Origin: Pseudomonas fluorescens
Lineage (GTDB): Bacteria; Pseudomonadota; Gammaproteobacteria; Pseudomonadales; Pseudomonadaceae
Length of the DNA stretch: 64,000 nt
NCBI RefSeq assembly: GCF_000967965.1
Contig: NZ_LACC01000013.1
Location: 124,001-188,000 of the forward strand
Direction: 5' to 3'
Part shown: positions 16,704-24,546 of the stretch, piece by piece
Layout: the number at the start of each line of letters is the position of its first letter
Position numbering within the stretch: the stretch's first letter is position 1
Notes under the pieces: generated by a model
What the model saw: the letters and a program-made list of their open reading frames with translations, nothing else
Told to the model about the DNA's origin: nothing
Database searches by the model: none
Program-made: the position numbers and the translations under genes

Positions 16704-17609
16704 TTACAGGGTGTCCTGCCAGGTCTGGCGGGACGATTGCAGCTGTGTCTTGACCCAGTTGCTGAAGGCCTGGACCACCGCGCGGTCAGCTTTCTGCGGG
16801 TCGGTGGCCAGGTAATAACCACGGTGCAGATCGATGCCGATGTCGAACGGCCGCACCAGCAAACCCTTGGACAAGGCATCGCCGCTGATCAGGTTGTCGC
16901 CGATGGCGATGCCCTGGCCGGCAATGCAGGCGGACTGTGCGCAGTGGGCATCGGAGAACAGGATGCCGCTCAACGCATTGACCCCCGAAGCGCCGGCGGC
17001 GGTCAGCCAGATGCGCCAGTCCGAGTAGTCGGTCATGTGCAGCAAGGGGTAAGTGCTGAGCTCCTGCGGGTTTTTCAGTCCGCCCAGGGCGTTGATCAGG
17101 CGAGGGCTGCATACCGGGAAGAAGCGCAGAGCCACAATCTCTTCAACATTCATTTCCGGCCAGTCGCCAATCCCATAGGCGATGAACAGGTCGACGTTGG
17201 GGTTGTTGGTGTCGTCCGGTGTGCGTGGGGAAATCAGCTGCAACTGCACTTGCGGGTACTGCCGCAAAAATGCACCGATGTGGTGGCACAGCCAATAGGT
17301 GGCGAACCCCGGCGCACAACTGACGCACAGCCGGCCGGAGATTTCCTGATCGTCGATCAACTGCCCGGCATCGAGCAGGTTCAGCAGAATCCCGTGCACC
17401 TCCCGCGCATAGCGCTCGCCTTGGTACGTCAGGCCAATGCCACGGCCAATCCGTTCGGTCAGGGCGAAGCCGACGCATTCCTCCAGCTTGCTGATCTGGT
17501 GGCTGATGGCGCTGCGGGTCAGGTTCAGTTCACGGGCCGCGACCGACACGCTGCCTGTGCGGGCAACCGCATCCAGCGCACGAAGGGCTGTCATCGAAGG
17601 AAATCGCAT
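16704..17609 (-). CDS. LysR-family regulator, GcvA-like
   Basis: A 301-residue LysR protein. The N-terminal helix-turn-helix (about 1-62) reads SMTALRALDAVARTGSVSVA then ELNLTRSAISHQISKLEE, and the start MRFPSMTALRA is typical of the GcvA subgroup. The remaining ~240 residues form the periplasmic-binding-protein-like effector domain. It is divergent from the amidohydrolase operon at 18012 and adjacent to the importer operon. A candidate LysR operator lies at 17830-17855. It probably controls one or both neighbours in response to the imported compound. Confidence 0.85.
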   Translation of the reverse strand: MRFPSMTALRALDAVARTGSVSVAARELNLTRSAISHQISKLEECVGFALTERIGRGIGLTYQGERYAREVHGILLNLLDAGQLIDDQEISGRLCVSCAPGFATYWLCHHIGAFLRQYPQVQLQLISPRTPDDTNNPNVDLFIAYGIGDWPEMNVEEIVALRFFPVCSPRLINALGGLKNPQELSTYPLLHMTDYSDWRIWLTAAGASGVNALSGILFSDAHCAQSACIAGQGIAIGDNLISGDALSKGLLVRPFDIGIDLHRGYYLATDPQKADRAVVQAFSNWVKTQLQSSRQTWQDTL

Positions 17610-17658
17610 AAATCATCCCGTTCAAAGGTTAAAGGAACACGAAAGCACGACGCTGCCC

Positions 17659-17765
17659 CTGTGGCGAGGGAGCTTGCTCCCGTTGGGTCGCGTAGCGGCC
17701 CCAATTACATCGGTTGTCGAGCTTTGCGCCTGCTGCGCAGTCGAGCGGGAGCAAGCTCCCTCGCC
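17659..17765. repeat. REPIN (inverted REP pair)
   Basis: CTGTGGCGAGGGAGCTTGCT at 17659 is mirrored by GGGAGCAAGCTCCCTCGCC ending at 17765. It lies in the 400-bp gap between the divergent LysR and amidohydrolase genes; the rest of that gap holds the candidate operator and promoters. Confidence 0.85.
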
Positions 17766-17829
17766 TCAAGGTCAGTGTTTGTTCTCATATATGGTGACTT
17801 AAATCGAACAGTCAGGCCAAAAAAAATCG

Positions 17830-17855
17830 ATTGTTGTATCGGTTGATTCAACAAT
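17830..17855. promoter_or_regulatory. Inverted repeat, candidate LysR operator
   Basis: ATTGTTG (17830-17836) and CAACAAT (17849-17855) are perfect inverted arms with a 12-base spacer, containing T-N11-A-like geometry. The site lies between the divergent LysR gene and the amidohydrolase operon, about 155 bp before the latter's start. Binding is inferred. Confidence 0.45.
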
Positions 17856-18011
17856 ACTAGCGCTAATTGTCATCGAAATGCTCCGGCCCACAATCAAAAG
17901 GTGCTGCCTGCGACATTGCCGGTTGACTAGAACAACAACAGTTATTTCAGGTTCCCGACCCGCCTGGCGCCCGGTGGACCTTTCAATCTCCTGAACTCAA
18001 AGGTGGCTTAC

Positions 18012-19760
18012 ATGGCTGAGTCCGATAACTTTTCCTCTACCCATTCCGTGCAGGGGACCTACGCCGACCTGATCCTCGCCAACGGGCGTATCTACACCCA
18101 GGACCCCGCTAATCCATGGGCCGAGGCCGTGGCCATCCGCGACGGCAAGTTGATCGGTGTCGCCAGACTCGGCCAGATCGAGATGTTCAAGGGCCCGAAC
18201 ACCCGCGTGCATGACCTGCAAGGCGCGTTCTGCATGCCCGGCCTGCACGATATGCACACGCATCCCGACCTCGCGTTGGCGCCGCGCTACAGCGACGACC
18301 TTGACGTCGGCATCGAAGACCCGACCCCGGAACAACTGCGCGAAAGCATCCTCGCTTATGCCGACAGCCATCCCGGCGACGGCTGGATCTACGGTCAGTA
18401 CTGGGTGCGCTACACCTTCCGCGAAGCCGGTTTGACCCCGGGCCGCGCCTGGCTCGACAGCGTGATGCCGGACCGCCCGGTAGCGCTGCTCGACCGCATG
18501 TGGGGCACCATGATGGTCAACTCCAAAGCACTGGAACTGGCCGGGATCGATGGCAACACCTCCGACCCGCGCAACGGCTATTTCGAGCGTGATGAACTGA
18601 CCGGCGAACCCACCGGCCTGATGATCGACGGCGCCTACGCGATGATTCACGCCGCGATGCCACCGACCCCGGTCAGCGTGCTGCGCCGCGCCTATCGCGA
18701 TGGCGTGCACTTCCAGAGCTCGCGCGGCGTTACTGCGAGCAAGTATGTGCACGTCTGCGAACAGCGCTTGCAGGCCCTCAAGGAACTGGACGACAGCGGC
18801 GAACTGACGGTGCGCATCGAAGCGGCGATCAGTTGGCAGGACGACATTTTCCCGGTGCGTCGTCGCTGGGAACTGCTGGCCGGTGAGCGTCACTACTACC
18901 GCAGCGCGCGCCTGAGCGCCAACGCGGTGAAGTTCCACTTCGACGGTACCGTTGAGCCGAAGTCTTCGTACCTGCTGACCCCATGGCCGCAGGAAAAAAG
19001 CTGGCGCGGCAAGCTCAACCTGACCCCGGAACACATCACCGACATGGTGGTGGACATGGACCGCAAGGGCATCCGCGTGATTGCCCACTGCACCGGCGAC
19101 GGCGCGTCGGACGTGTTCCTCGATGCCGTGGCCGAGGCCCGTCGTCGCAACGGTTTCAGCGGCGTACGCCACCAGTGCGCCCACAGCACCTTGCTGCATC
19201 CGGGCAACCTGCCGCGCTTCAAGGAGCTCAACGTCATCGCCGAATTCTCCCCGGCTGCCTGGTACCCGACACCGTTCGCCAGCGGTGCGCGTTCCGGCTA
19301 TGGTCAGGAACGTCTCAAGCGCATCTACGATTTCAAAGGCGTGCTCGCCGCCGGTGGCACCGCGGTGATGGGCACCGACTGGCCGGTGGCGTCCATCGAC
19401 CCGTGGCTGGCGCTGGAAACCATGATCACCCGGCAGAACCCGTGGAACGATGACCCGGCCTGCTTCGGCGACCCGATCAGCCTTGAACAGGCGCTGACCG
19501 TGATCACCAGCAACGGCGCCGTTGCCATGGGCCTGGAACACAGCACCGGCAGCCTGCAAGTGGGCAAGGCGGCGGACCTGATCGTCATCGACCGCGACCT
19601 GTTCGCCAAGCCTGCGCGCAACTACATCCACAAGACCCAGGTGCTGCTGACCTTTGTTGAAGGGCAACTGGTCTACGACCGCCATTCGACGCTCGAAGCA
19701 GTCGGCCTCAAGGCCGTGTGGCAGGGCGAGCCACCGGTGCTGGAGGGCAAGGCAGAATGA
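18012..19760 (+). CDS. YtcJ-type amidohydrolase
   Basis: A 582-residue metal-dependent amidohydrolase of the YtcJ/NfdA-like group (Amidohydro_3). The HxH metal site is in PGLHDMHTHPDL (about residues 73-84), with later histidines in VIAHCTGDGA and RHQCAHSTLL and the final aspartate in MGTDWPV. The C terminus has the usual LQVGKAADLIVIDRD beta-strand. AAAGGTGG precedes the ATG at 18012. Its stop overlaps the next start (ATGA), so it is coupled to a COG0523 GTPase. It probably hydrolyses an amide, formamide or cyclic amide brought in by the neighbouring importer; substrate unknown. Confidence 0.85.
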   Translation: MAESDNFSSTHSVQGTYADLILANGRIYTQDPANPWAEAVAIRDGKLIGVARLGQIEMFKGPNTRVHDLQGAFCMPGLHDMHTHPDLALAPRYSDDLDVGIEDPTPEQLRESILAYADSHPGDGWIYGQYWVRYTFREAGLTPGRAWLDSVMPDRPVALLDRMWGTMMVNSKALELAGIDGNTSDPRNGYFERDELTGEPTGLMIDGAYAMIHAAMPPTPVSVLRRAYRDGVHFQSSRGVTASKYVHVCEQRLQALKELDDSGELTVRIEAAISWQDDIFPVRRRWELLAGERHYYRSARLSANAVKFHFDGTVEPKSSYLLTPWPQEKSWRGKLNLTPEHITDMVVDMDRKGIRVIAHCTGDGASDVFLDAVAEARRRNGFSGVRHQCAHSTLLHPGNLPRFKELNVIAEFSPAAWYPTPFASGARSGYGQERLKRIYDFKGVLAAGGTAVMGTDWPVASIDPWLALETMITRQNPWNDDPACFGDPISLEQALTVITSNGAVAMGLEHSTGSLQVGKAADLIVIDRDLFAKPARNYIHKTQVLLTFVEGQLVYDRHSTLEAVGLKAVWQGEPPVLEGKAE

Positions 19761-20701
19761 CGTCCCCACGCATCGCCGTGACCGTCGTCTCGGGGTTTCT
19801 CGGCGCCGGCAAAACCACGCTACTCAACCGCATGGTGCGCCGTGCCGAAGGCAGTCGACTGGCGGTGATCGTCAACGATTTCGGCGAGCTGAACATCGAT
19901 GCAGCCATCGTTTCCGAAGTCACCGACGCGGTGTACAGCCTGCAGAACGGCTGCATCTGCTGCACCGTACAGGAAGACCTGCTGGCGCAACTGGGCAGCC
20001 TGGCGCAATTGGAGCCACGGCTGGAGCGCATCGTCATCGAGTGCAGCGGCGTGTCCGACCCGCAGCGCATCGTGCAGACCCTGGCTTATCCACAGCTGCG
20101 CAGCCAGATGCAACTGGACATGGTCATCACCGTGGTCGACGCCACCCGTCATCTGCAACTCGACGGCGAATACGCGCGGCTGGCCAGGGCGCAGGTGGCG
20201 GCTGCCGATTTGCTGTTGTTGAACAAGACCGATCTAGTCGACGAGACGCAATTGCGGGCGTTGCGCGAAGCTCTGGGACTGCGGACACGAATCCACGAAA
20301 GCGTGCAGGCGCAGTTGCCGGATGCGCTGTGGCTCGACACCGATCTGGACCTTGAGCCGCGCACAGTGAAACCGCTGACACGGGTGTCCGATGGCGATCA
20401 CGGCGAGATGTTCAGCAGTTGGCTGTGGCAGAGCGACGTGGCGCTTGATGCCGAGGGATTGCGTGGCTGGTTGCAGGCGCTGCCCGGCGATGTGTTCCGG
20501 GTCAAGGGGCTGGTGAAGCTGGCGCAGGGCAACAAGGCGCATTGGCTGCAACACGTCGGCACCCGCAGTCAGTTTCTGCCGGCCACGGATGAAGCCCAAG
20601 CAAAGACCACACGCCTGGTGTTTATCGCCCGCCGTGGTTTCGACGGCTGGGAAGCGTTGGGGCAGGGGCTTGAGGCCTGCACCGTGAAGGTGAGCGCATG
20701 A
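19757..20701 (+). CDS. COG0523/CobW-family GTPase, probable metallochaperone
   Basis: A 314-residue G3E GTPase. The P-loop is GFLGAGKTTLLN near residue 10, the metal-binding CxCC motif is NGCICCTVQEDL (about residues 66-77), and NKTD gives guanine specificity. A CobW C-terminal domain (about 215-314) follows. Such proteins deliver zinc or other metals to client enzymes. The start ATG overlaps the amidohydrolase stop and its own stop overlaps the aldolase start, so it is co-translated between two metal-dependent enzymes. A dedicated metal insertion role is the natural inference. Confidence 0.85.
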   Translation: MTSPRIAVTVVSGFLGAGKTTLLNRMVRRAEGSRLAVIVNDFGELNIDAAIVSEVTDAVYSLQNGCICCTVQEDLLAQLGSLAQLEPRLERIVIECSGVSDPQRIVQTLAYPQLRSQMQLDMVITVVDATRHLQLDGEYARLARAQVAAADLLLLNKTDLVDETQLRALREALGLRTRIHESVQAQLPDALWLDTDLDLEPRTVKPLTRVSDGDHGEMFSSWLWQSDVALDAEGLRGWLQALPGDVFRVKGLVKLAQGNKAHWLQHVGTRSQFLPATDEAQAKTTRLVFIARRGFDGWEALGQGLEACTVKVSA

Positions 20702-21453
20702 CTGCGACCGAACAACGTTTGCGTGAAGAACTCGCTGCCTGCTATCGGCTGGTGGCGCACTTTCGCATGACCGATCTGATCTTCACTCACATTTCGGTGC
20801 GCATCCCGGGGCCGGAGCATCACTTTCTGATCAACCCTTACGGGCTGATGTTCGATGAGATCACTGCGTCCAACCTGGTGAAGATCAACCTCGATGGTCA
20901 CGCCGTGGAGCCTTCGGCGTACCCGGTCAACCCGGCCGGTTTCGTGATCCACAGCGCCATCCACGGCGCCCGTGAAGATGCGCAATGCGTGCTGCACACC
21001 CACACCAAATCCGGTTGTGCGGTGGCGGCGTTGAAGTGCGGGTTGTTGCCAGTGAACCAGATTTCCATGGAGTTCTATGGTCGGGTCGCTTACCACGACT
21101 ACGAAGGTGTCGCGCTGGACCTGAGCGAGCAAAAAAGGTTGGTGGCGGACCTGGGCGACAAGTCGGTACTGATGCTGCGCAACCATGGTTTGCTGACGGT
21201 GGGCGAGACCGTGAGCCAGGCATTCCTGCGCATGTACTACCTGGAAAAAGCCTGTGAAATCCAGTTGGCCGCCCAAGCCGCCGGTGAAGTTGTTCTGCCG
21301 TCGCACGAGGTCTGCGCGCATACCGAACGGCAGTTCAATGATCTGGGGCGGCCGTTGGAGGAGGGGGAGCTGAGTGATCCGGATGCCATGCAACTGGCCT
21401 GGGCGGCGTTGTTGAGGATGCTGGATCGGGTGGCGCCGGGTTACCGCGACTGA
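20698..21453 (+). CDS. Class II aldolase/adducin family protein
   Basis: A 251-residue protein of the fuculose-phosphate aldolase/adducin fold. Metal-binding histidines H100 and H102 lie in VLHTHTKSG and a third histidine is in MLRNHGLLTVGE. The start ATG overlaps the GTPase stop. Members are zinc-dependent aldolases, epimerases or decarboxylase-like enzymes acting on sugar-like or hydroxy-acid substrates; many stand-alone copies remain unassigned. It is the last gene of the amidohydrolase operon. Confidence 0.85.
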   Translation: MTATEQRLREELAACYRLVAHFRMTDLIFTHISVRIPGPEHHFLINPYGLMFDEITASNLVKINLDGHAVEPSAYPVNPAGFVIHSAIHGAREDAQCVLHTHTKSGCAVAALKCGLLPVNQISMEFYGRVAYHDYEGVALDLSEQKRLVADLGDKSVLMLRNHGLLTVGETVSQAFLRMYYLEKACEIQLAAQAAGEVVLPSHEVCAHTERQFNDLGRPLEEGELSDPDAMQLAWAALLRMLDRVAPGYRD

Positions 21454-21477
21454 TCTGAGTCCTGTGTTGTTTCGGCT

Positions 21478-21590
21478 GGCCCCTTCGCGGGCAAGTCGGA
21501 TCGCCGCACCGCCGCTCCCACAGGGTCAGTGGGTGGATGAAAAATCCGCGAACAACCGAGAACCTGTGGGAGCGTGGCTTGCCCGCGATG
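21478..21590. repeat. REP pair of a second type
   Basis: GGCCCCTTCGCGGGCAAGTC near 21478 and CTTGCCCGCG ending near 21589 are inverted partners, with GCTCCCACAGG and CCTGTGGGAGC inside them. The core differs from the GAGCAAGCTC type elsewhere in the window, so at least two REP classes are present. It separates the convergent aldolase and sensor-kinase genes. Confidence 0.75.
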
Positions 21591-21606
21591 CAGGCGCCTC
21601 GGACTG

Positions 21607-23127
21607 TCAGGCCTGTCGCGGTGTATTCAAGTTCATCGACCGCACCGCCAACGCAGACGCTGTCTCTTCATCAATCGGCAACGAAAAACGAAAGGTCGCA
21701 CCCCGCCCCGGCACATCGATCAACTGAATCTCGCGCCCATGCAATTGCAGGATGCGATGCACGATCCGCAGCCCCAACCCGCCATCACGCCGTGCGCCGC
21801 CGATATTGAACGGACGCAGGAACAACCCTTCGCGCAGTTCCGGGGCGATGCCGGGGCCGGTATCGCTGACCGTGACTTCGATGAATGAACCTTGCGGGCG
21901 CAGGCCTAGCTCGACTTCGCCACCGACCGGGGTATGGCGCAGGGCGTTGTCGAACAGGTTGGTCAGCACCCGCTCGATCAACCCGAGGTCCGCGCAGGCC
22001 GCCGAGGCATTCGGCGCAAAGGTGGCCTTGAGTTCGACTTTGCGCGCCTCGGCGGTGAGTTCGAATTTCTGGAAGATGTCCTGGGCCAGGTCGGTCAGGG
22101 AAAAGCGTTCCAGCACCGGTTGCACAAAACCATGTTCCAGCCGCACCAGTTCCAGCAGCGACTGCGCCAGACCGCCGACCTTGCGGCTCTGGTCCAGGGC
22201 GATGCCGAGGTAGCGACGGCGGTCGGCAGGGGACAGCGTGGCGTCCTTGAGCGACAGGGTTTCCAGATAACCGTGCAACGAGGCCAGCGGCGTGCGCAAG
22301 TCGTGGGAGATGTTCGCCACCAGTTCGCGGCGTTCCTGATCCTGGCGGGTCAATGAGCGCCATTGTTCGCCCAGGCGTGCCTGCATCTGCCGGAACGCCG
22401 CATCGAGCACAGCGATTTCATCGTGGCTGGCGGCTTTTTCCACCGCGACGGGCAGGGCTGGTGTGACCGGGACGCCATCGATGTCGAACTGGCTGACGGT
22501 TTCGGTCAGGCGACGCAACGGCCGGGTAATCAAGGCAAACGCCGTGAGACCGGCGATCAGGCACAGCAGCGCCACCAGGCCGATGGACAACAGCGCTGTG
22601 TTGAGCGCCGCGCTGGTCGCACCGCGTTCGGCCAGGCGGTCGTGATCCTCGCCGAGCAACACCACGTAGAGATATCCGGCCGGCTTGCCGTCGACCTTCA
22701 GCGGTGCCGCGCTGAACACCTTGCGTGTATCGACGCTGCGCGGGTCGTCGCCGAGAATCGGCAGGGCATCGCCCCGCAACAGGCGCTGGATCGGTGCCAG
22801 GTCGATCCGCTCACGACGGATCCGGCCCTCGGGCGCGGCGCTGCCGACAATCTTGCCTGCGGAATCGAGCAGGTACACCTCGACGCTCGGATTAACCTGC
22901 ATCAGTTTGCTGAACAGGTCACGCACGGCATTGGGCATCAGGCCCTGGGTGTCCATCAGCACCGTGTCGCTGGCGATGTGCTGCGCCAGGTCCCGGGACA
23001 AGCCTTGCACCACTTCCTGCTCATGCATCTGGTTGGAGCGCACTTGCAACCACGCCGAGGTGCCGCAGCACACCAGCAGCAGCACGGCGAACACCAGGGA
23101 CAGGCGTTGCGTCAGGGTCAGCCTCAT
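21607..23127 (-). CDS. Two-component sensor histidine kinase
   Basis: A 506-residue membrane kinase. It has an N-terminal helix (about 6-27), a periplasmic sensor region of ~140 residues, a second helix (about 175-197), HAMP, then HisKA with the phospho-histidine in SHDLRTPLASLHGYL (near residue 285). HATPase boxes RVLTNLFDNALRHTP, DTGPGIAPEL and GLGLRIVHRIL follow. The ATG at 23127 overlaps the regulator's stop codon (23124-23126). The pair is divergent from the MsrB-DipZ-MsrA operon, so it is a candidate sensor of envelope oxidation, but no ligand can be read from the sequence. Confidence 0.9.
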   Translation of the reverse strand: MRLTLTQRLSLVFAVLLLVCCGTSAWLQVRSNQMHEQEVVQGLSRDLAQHIASDTVLMDTQGLMPNAVRDLFSKLMQVNPSVEVYLLDSAGKIVGSAAPEGRIRRERIDLAPIQRLLRGDALPILGDDPRSVDTRKVFSAAPLKVDGKPAGYLYVVLLGEDHDRLAERGATSAALNTALLSIGLVALLCLIAGLTAFALITRPLRRLTETVSQFDIDGVPVTPALPVAVEKAASHDEIAVLDAAFRQMQARLGEQWRSLTRQDQERRELVANISHDLRTPLASLHGYLETLSLKDATLSPADRRRYLGIALDQSRKVGGLAQSLLELVRLEHGFVQPVLERFSLTDLAQDIFQKFELTAEARKVELKATFAPNASAACADLGLIERVLTNLFDNALRHTPVGGEVELGLRPQGSFIEVTVSDTGPGIAPELREGLFLRPFNIGGARRDGGLGLRIVHRILQLHGREIQLIDVPGRGATFRFSLPIDEETASALAVRSMNLNTPRQA

Positions 23128-23843
23128 GGCTGCGGCTCCTCGCCTGTGGCGAATTTGTAGCCTCGCCCCCAGACCGTGAGGATGCGCACCGGTTGCGCCG
23201 GGTCGGCCTCGATCTTGGCGCGCAGGCGGTTGATGTGGGTGTTGACCGTGTGCTCGTAGCCTTCGTGGCTGTAGCCCCACACGGCATTGAGCAGGTCCAT
23301 GCGCGAAAACACCTTGCCGGGCTGGCGGGCGAAGAAGTACAGCAAGTCGAATTCCCGTGGCGTGAGGTCCAGGCGTCGTCCGTCGAGGGCCACTTCGCGG
23401 GTGATCGGGTCGATGGCCAGGCCGTCAAGGAGCAGGCTGCCGGCGTCCATCTTCAGGTTGCGCGCCATGGCATCGACCCGGCGCAGCAACGCTTTGACCC
23501 GGGCCACCAGCTCAAGCATGGAAAAGGGCTTGGCCAGATAGTCGTCGGCACCCAGTTCCAGGCCGAGAATCCGGTGCACTTCGCTGGAGCGCGCGCTGGT
23601 GATGATGATCGGCGTGTAGCGGGCCATGGCCCGGGCGCGGCGGCAGATTTCCAGGCCGTCGACACCGGGCAGCATCAGGTCGAGGACCAGTGCGTCCCAG
23701 TTGCCCTGTTGCAGCAGGCGCATGCCCTCATCGCCATCGGCGCTGTGCACCACCTCGAACTGCTCATCGCGAAGATGCAGGCAGATCAGGTCGGCGATGT
23801 GCTGGTCATCCTCGACCACGAGGACGCGTTTGGTCTGTTCCAT
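23124..23843 (-). CDS. OmpR-family response regulator
   Basis: A 239-residue regulator. The receiver domain (about 1-118) has acidic VVEDD, phospho-acceptor aspartate in ALVLDLMLPG, the T/S position in IIITSARS and lysine in DDYLAKPFS. A winged-helix DNA-binding domain (about 135-230) follows, with LTPREFDLLYFFARQPGKVFSR. The ATG at 23843 follows GAAGGA; an upstream TTG is less likely. It is coupled to the kinase and divergent from msrB with ~150 bp between, where shared control is plausible. Confidence 0.9.
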   Translation of the reverse strand: MEQTKRVLVVEDDQHIADLICLHLRDEQFEVVHSADGDEGMRLLQQGNWDALVLDLMLPGVDGLEICRRARAMARYTPIIITSARSSEVHRILGLELGADDYLAKPFSMLELVARVKALLRRVDAMARNLKMDAGSLLLDGLAIDPITREVALDGRRLDLTPREFDLLYFFARQPGKVFSRMDLLNAVWGYSHEGYEHTVNTHINRLRAKIEADPAQPVRILTVWGRGYKFATGEEPQP

Positions 23844-23994
23844 ACAGCTCAATCCTTCGGCGCAATGGGCGCATTGTGCGGGTTTTTCGGCGCCCGAGTT
23901 ATCACGAATTGTTTAACTTCCCGTGAGGATTTGGCGATCACCCAAAGCCTAGGCTGTGTTCCATGAAACACCCCTGGATTTTTTGGAGACGAGC

Positions 23995-24513
23995 ATGTTT
24001 TCACGACGGCAATTTCTTCTAGTGAGCGGCGGACTGGGGGTGGCAACCCTGGCGATCGGCCTGTTGCCGAAGTTTTCCACAGGCAGCGCATTAATCAGCG
24101 AGGCCAGCGCAGCGGAGGCATTCGAAGTGACCCACAGTGACAAAGAATGGCACGCCATCCTCAGCGATGAGCAGTACGACATCCTGCGCGAAGAGGGCAC
24201 CGAACGGGCCTACAGCAGCCCGCTGAACAACGAGCACCGCGATGGCACCTTCGCCTGCGCCGGTTGCGACCTGCCGCTGTTTTCCTCGGCGACCAAATTC
24301 GACAGCCGCACCGGTTGGCCGAGTTTCTGGGCACCCCTGGACAAGGCCGTGGCCACCCGCCAGGACCGTGCGTTCGGCATGGTCCGCGAAGAGGTTCATT
24401 GCCGGCGCTGCGGCGGGCATCTGGGGCATGTCTTCGACGACGGCCCGAAACCCACCGGCCTGCGTTACTGCATGAACGGCCTGGCGATGAAATTCGTGCC
24501 CAAGACGGTGTGA
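23995..24513 (+). CDS. msrB: Peptide-methionine (R)-S-oxide reductase with Tat signal
   Basis: A 172-residue MsrB. The catalytic cysteine is in LRYCMNGLAMKF near the C terminus; zinc cysteines are in CAGC and CRRC, with RTGWPSFWAP and GGHLGHVFDDG typical of the family. The N terminus FSRRQFLLVSGGLGVATLA is a Tat signal, so unlike the usual cytoplasmic MsrB this one works in the periplasm. GGAGA precedes the ATG at 23995. It heads an operon with a CcdA-thioredoxin fusion and MsrA, which together can repair both diastereomers of methionine sulfoxide outside the cytoplasm. Confidence 0.9.
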   Translation: MFSRRQFLLVSGGLGVATLAIGLLPKFSTGSALISEASAAEAFEVTHSDKEWHAILSDEQYDILREEGTERAYSSPLNNEHRDGTFACAGCDLPLFSSATKFDSRTGWPSFWAPLDKAVATRQDRAFGMVREEVHCRRCGGHLGHVFDDGPKPTGLRYCMNGLAMKFVPKTV

Positions 24514-24546
24514 TTCCCTACCACTCACTTTTTGCAGGTAATCGCC

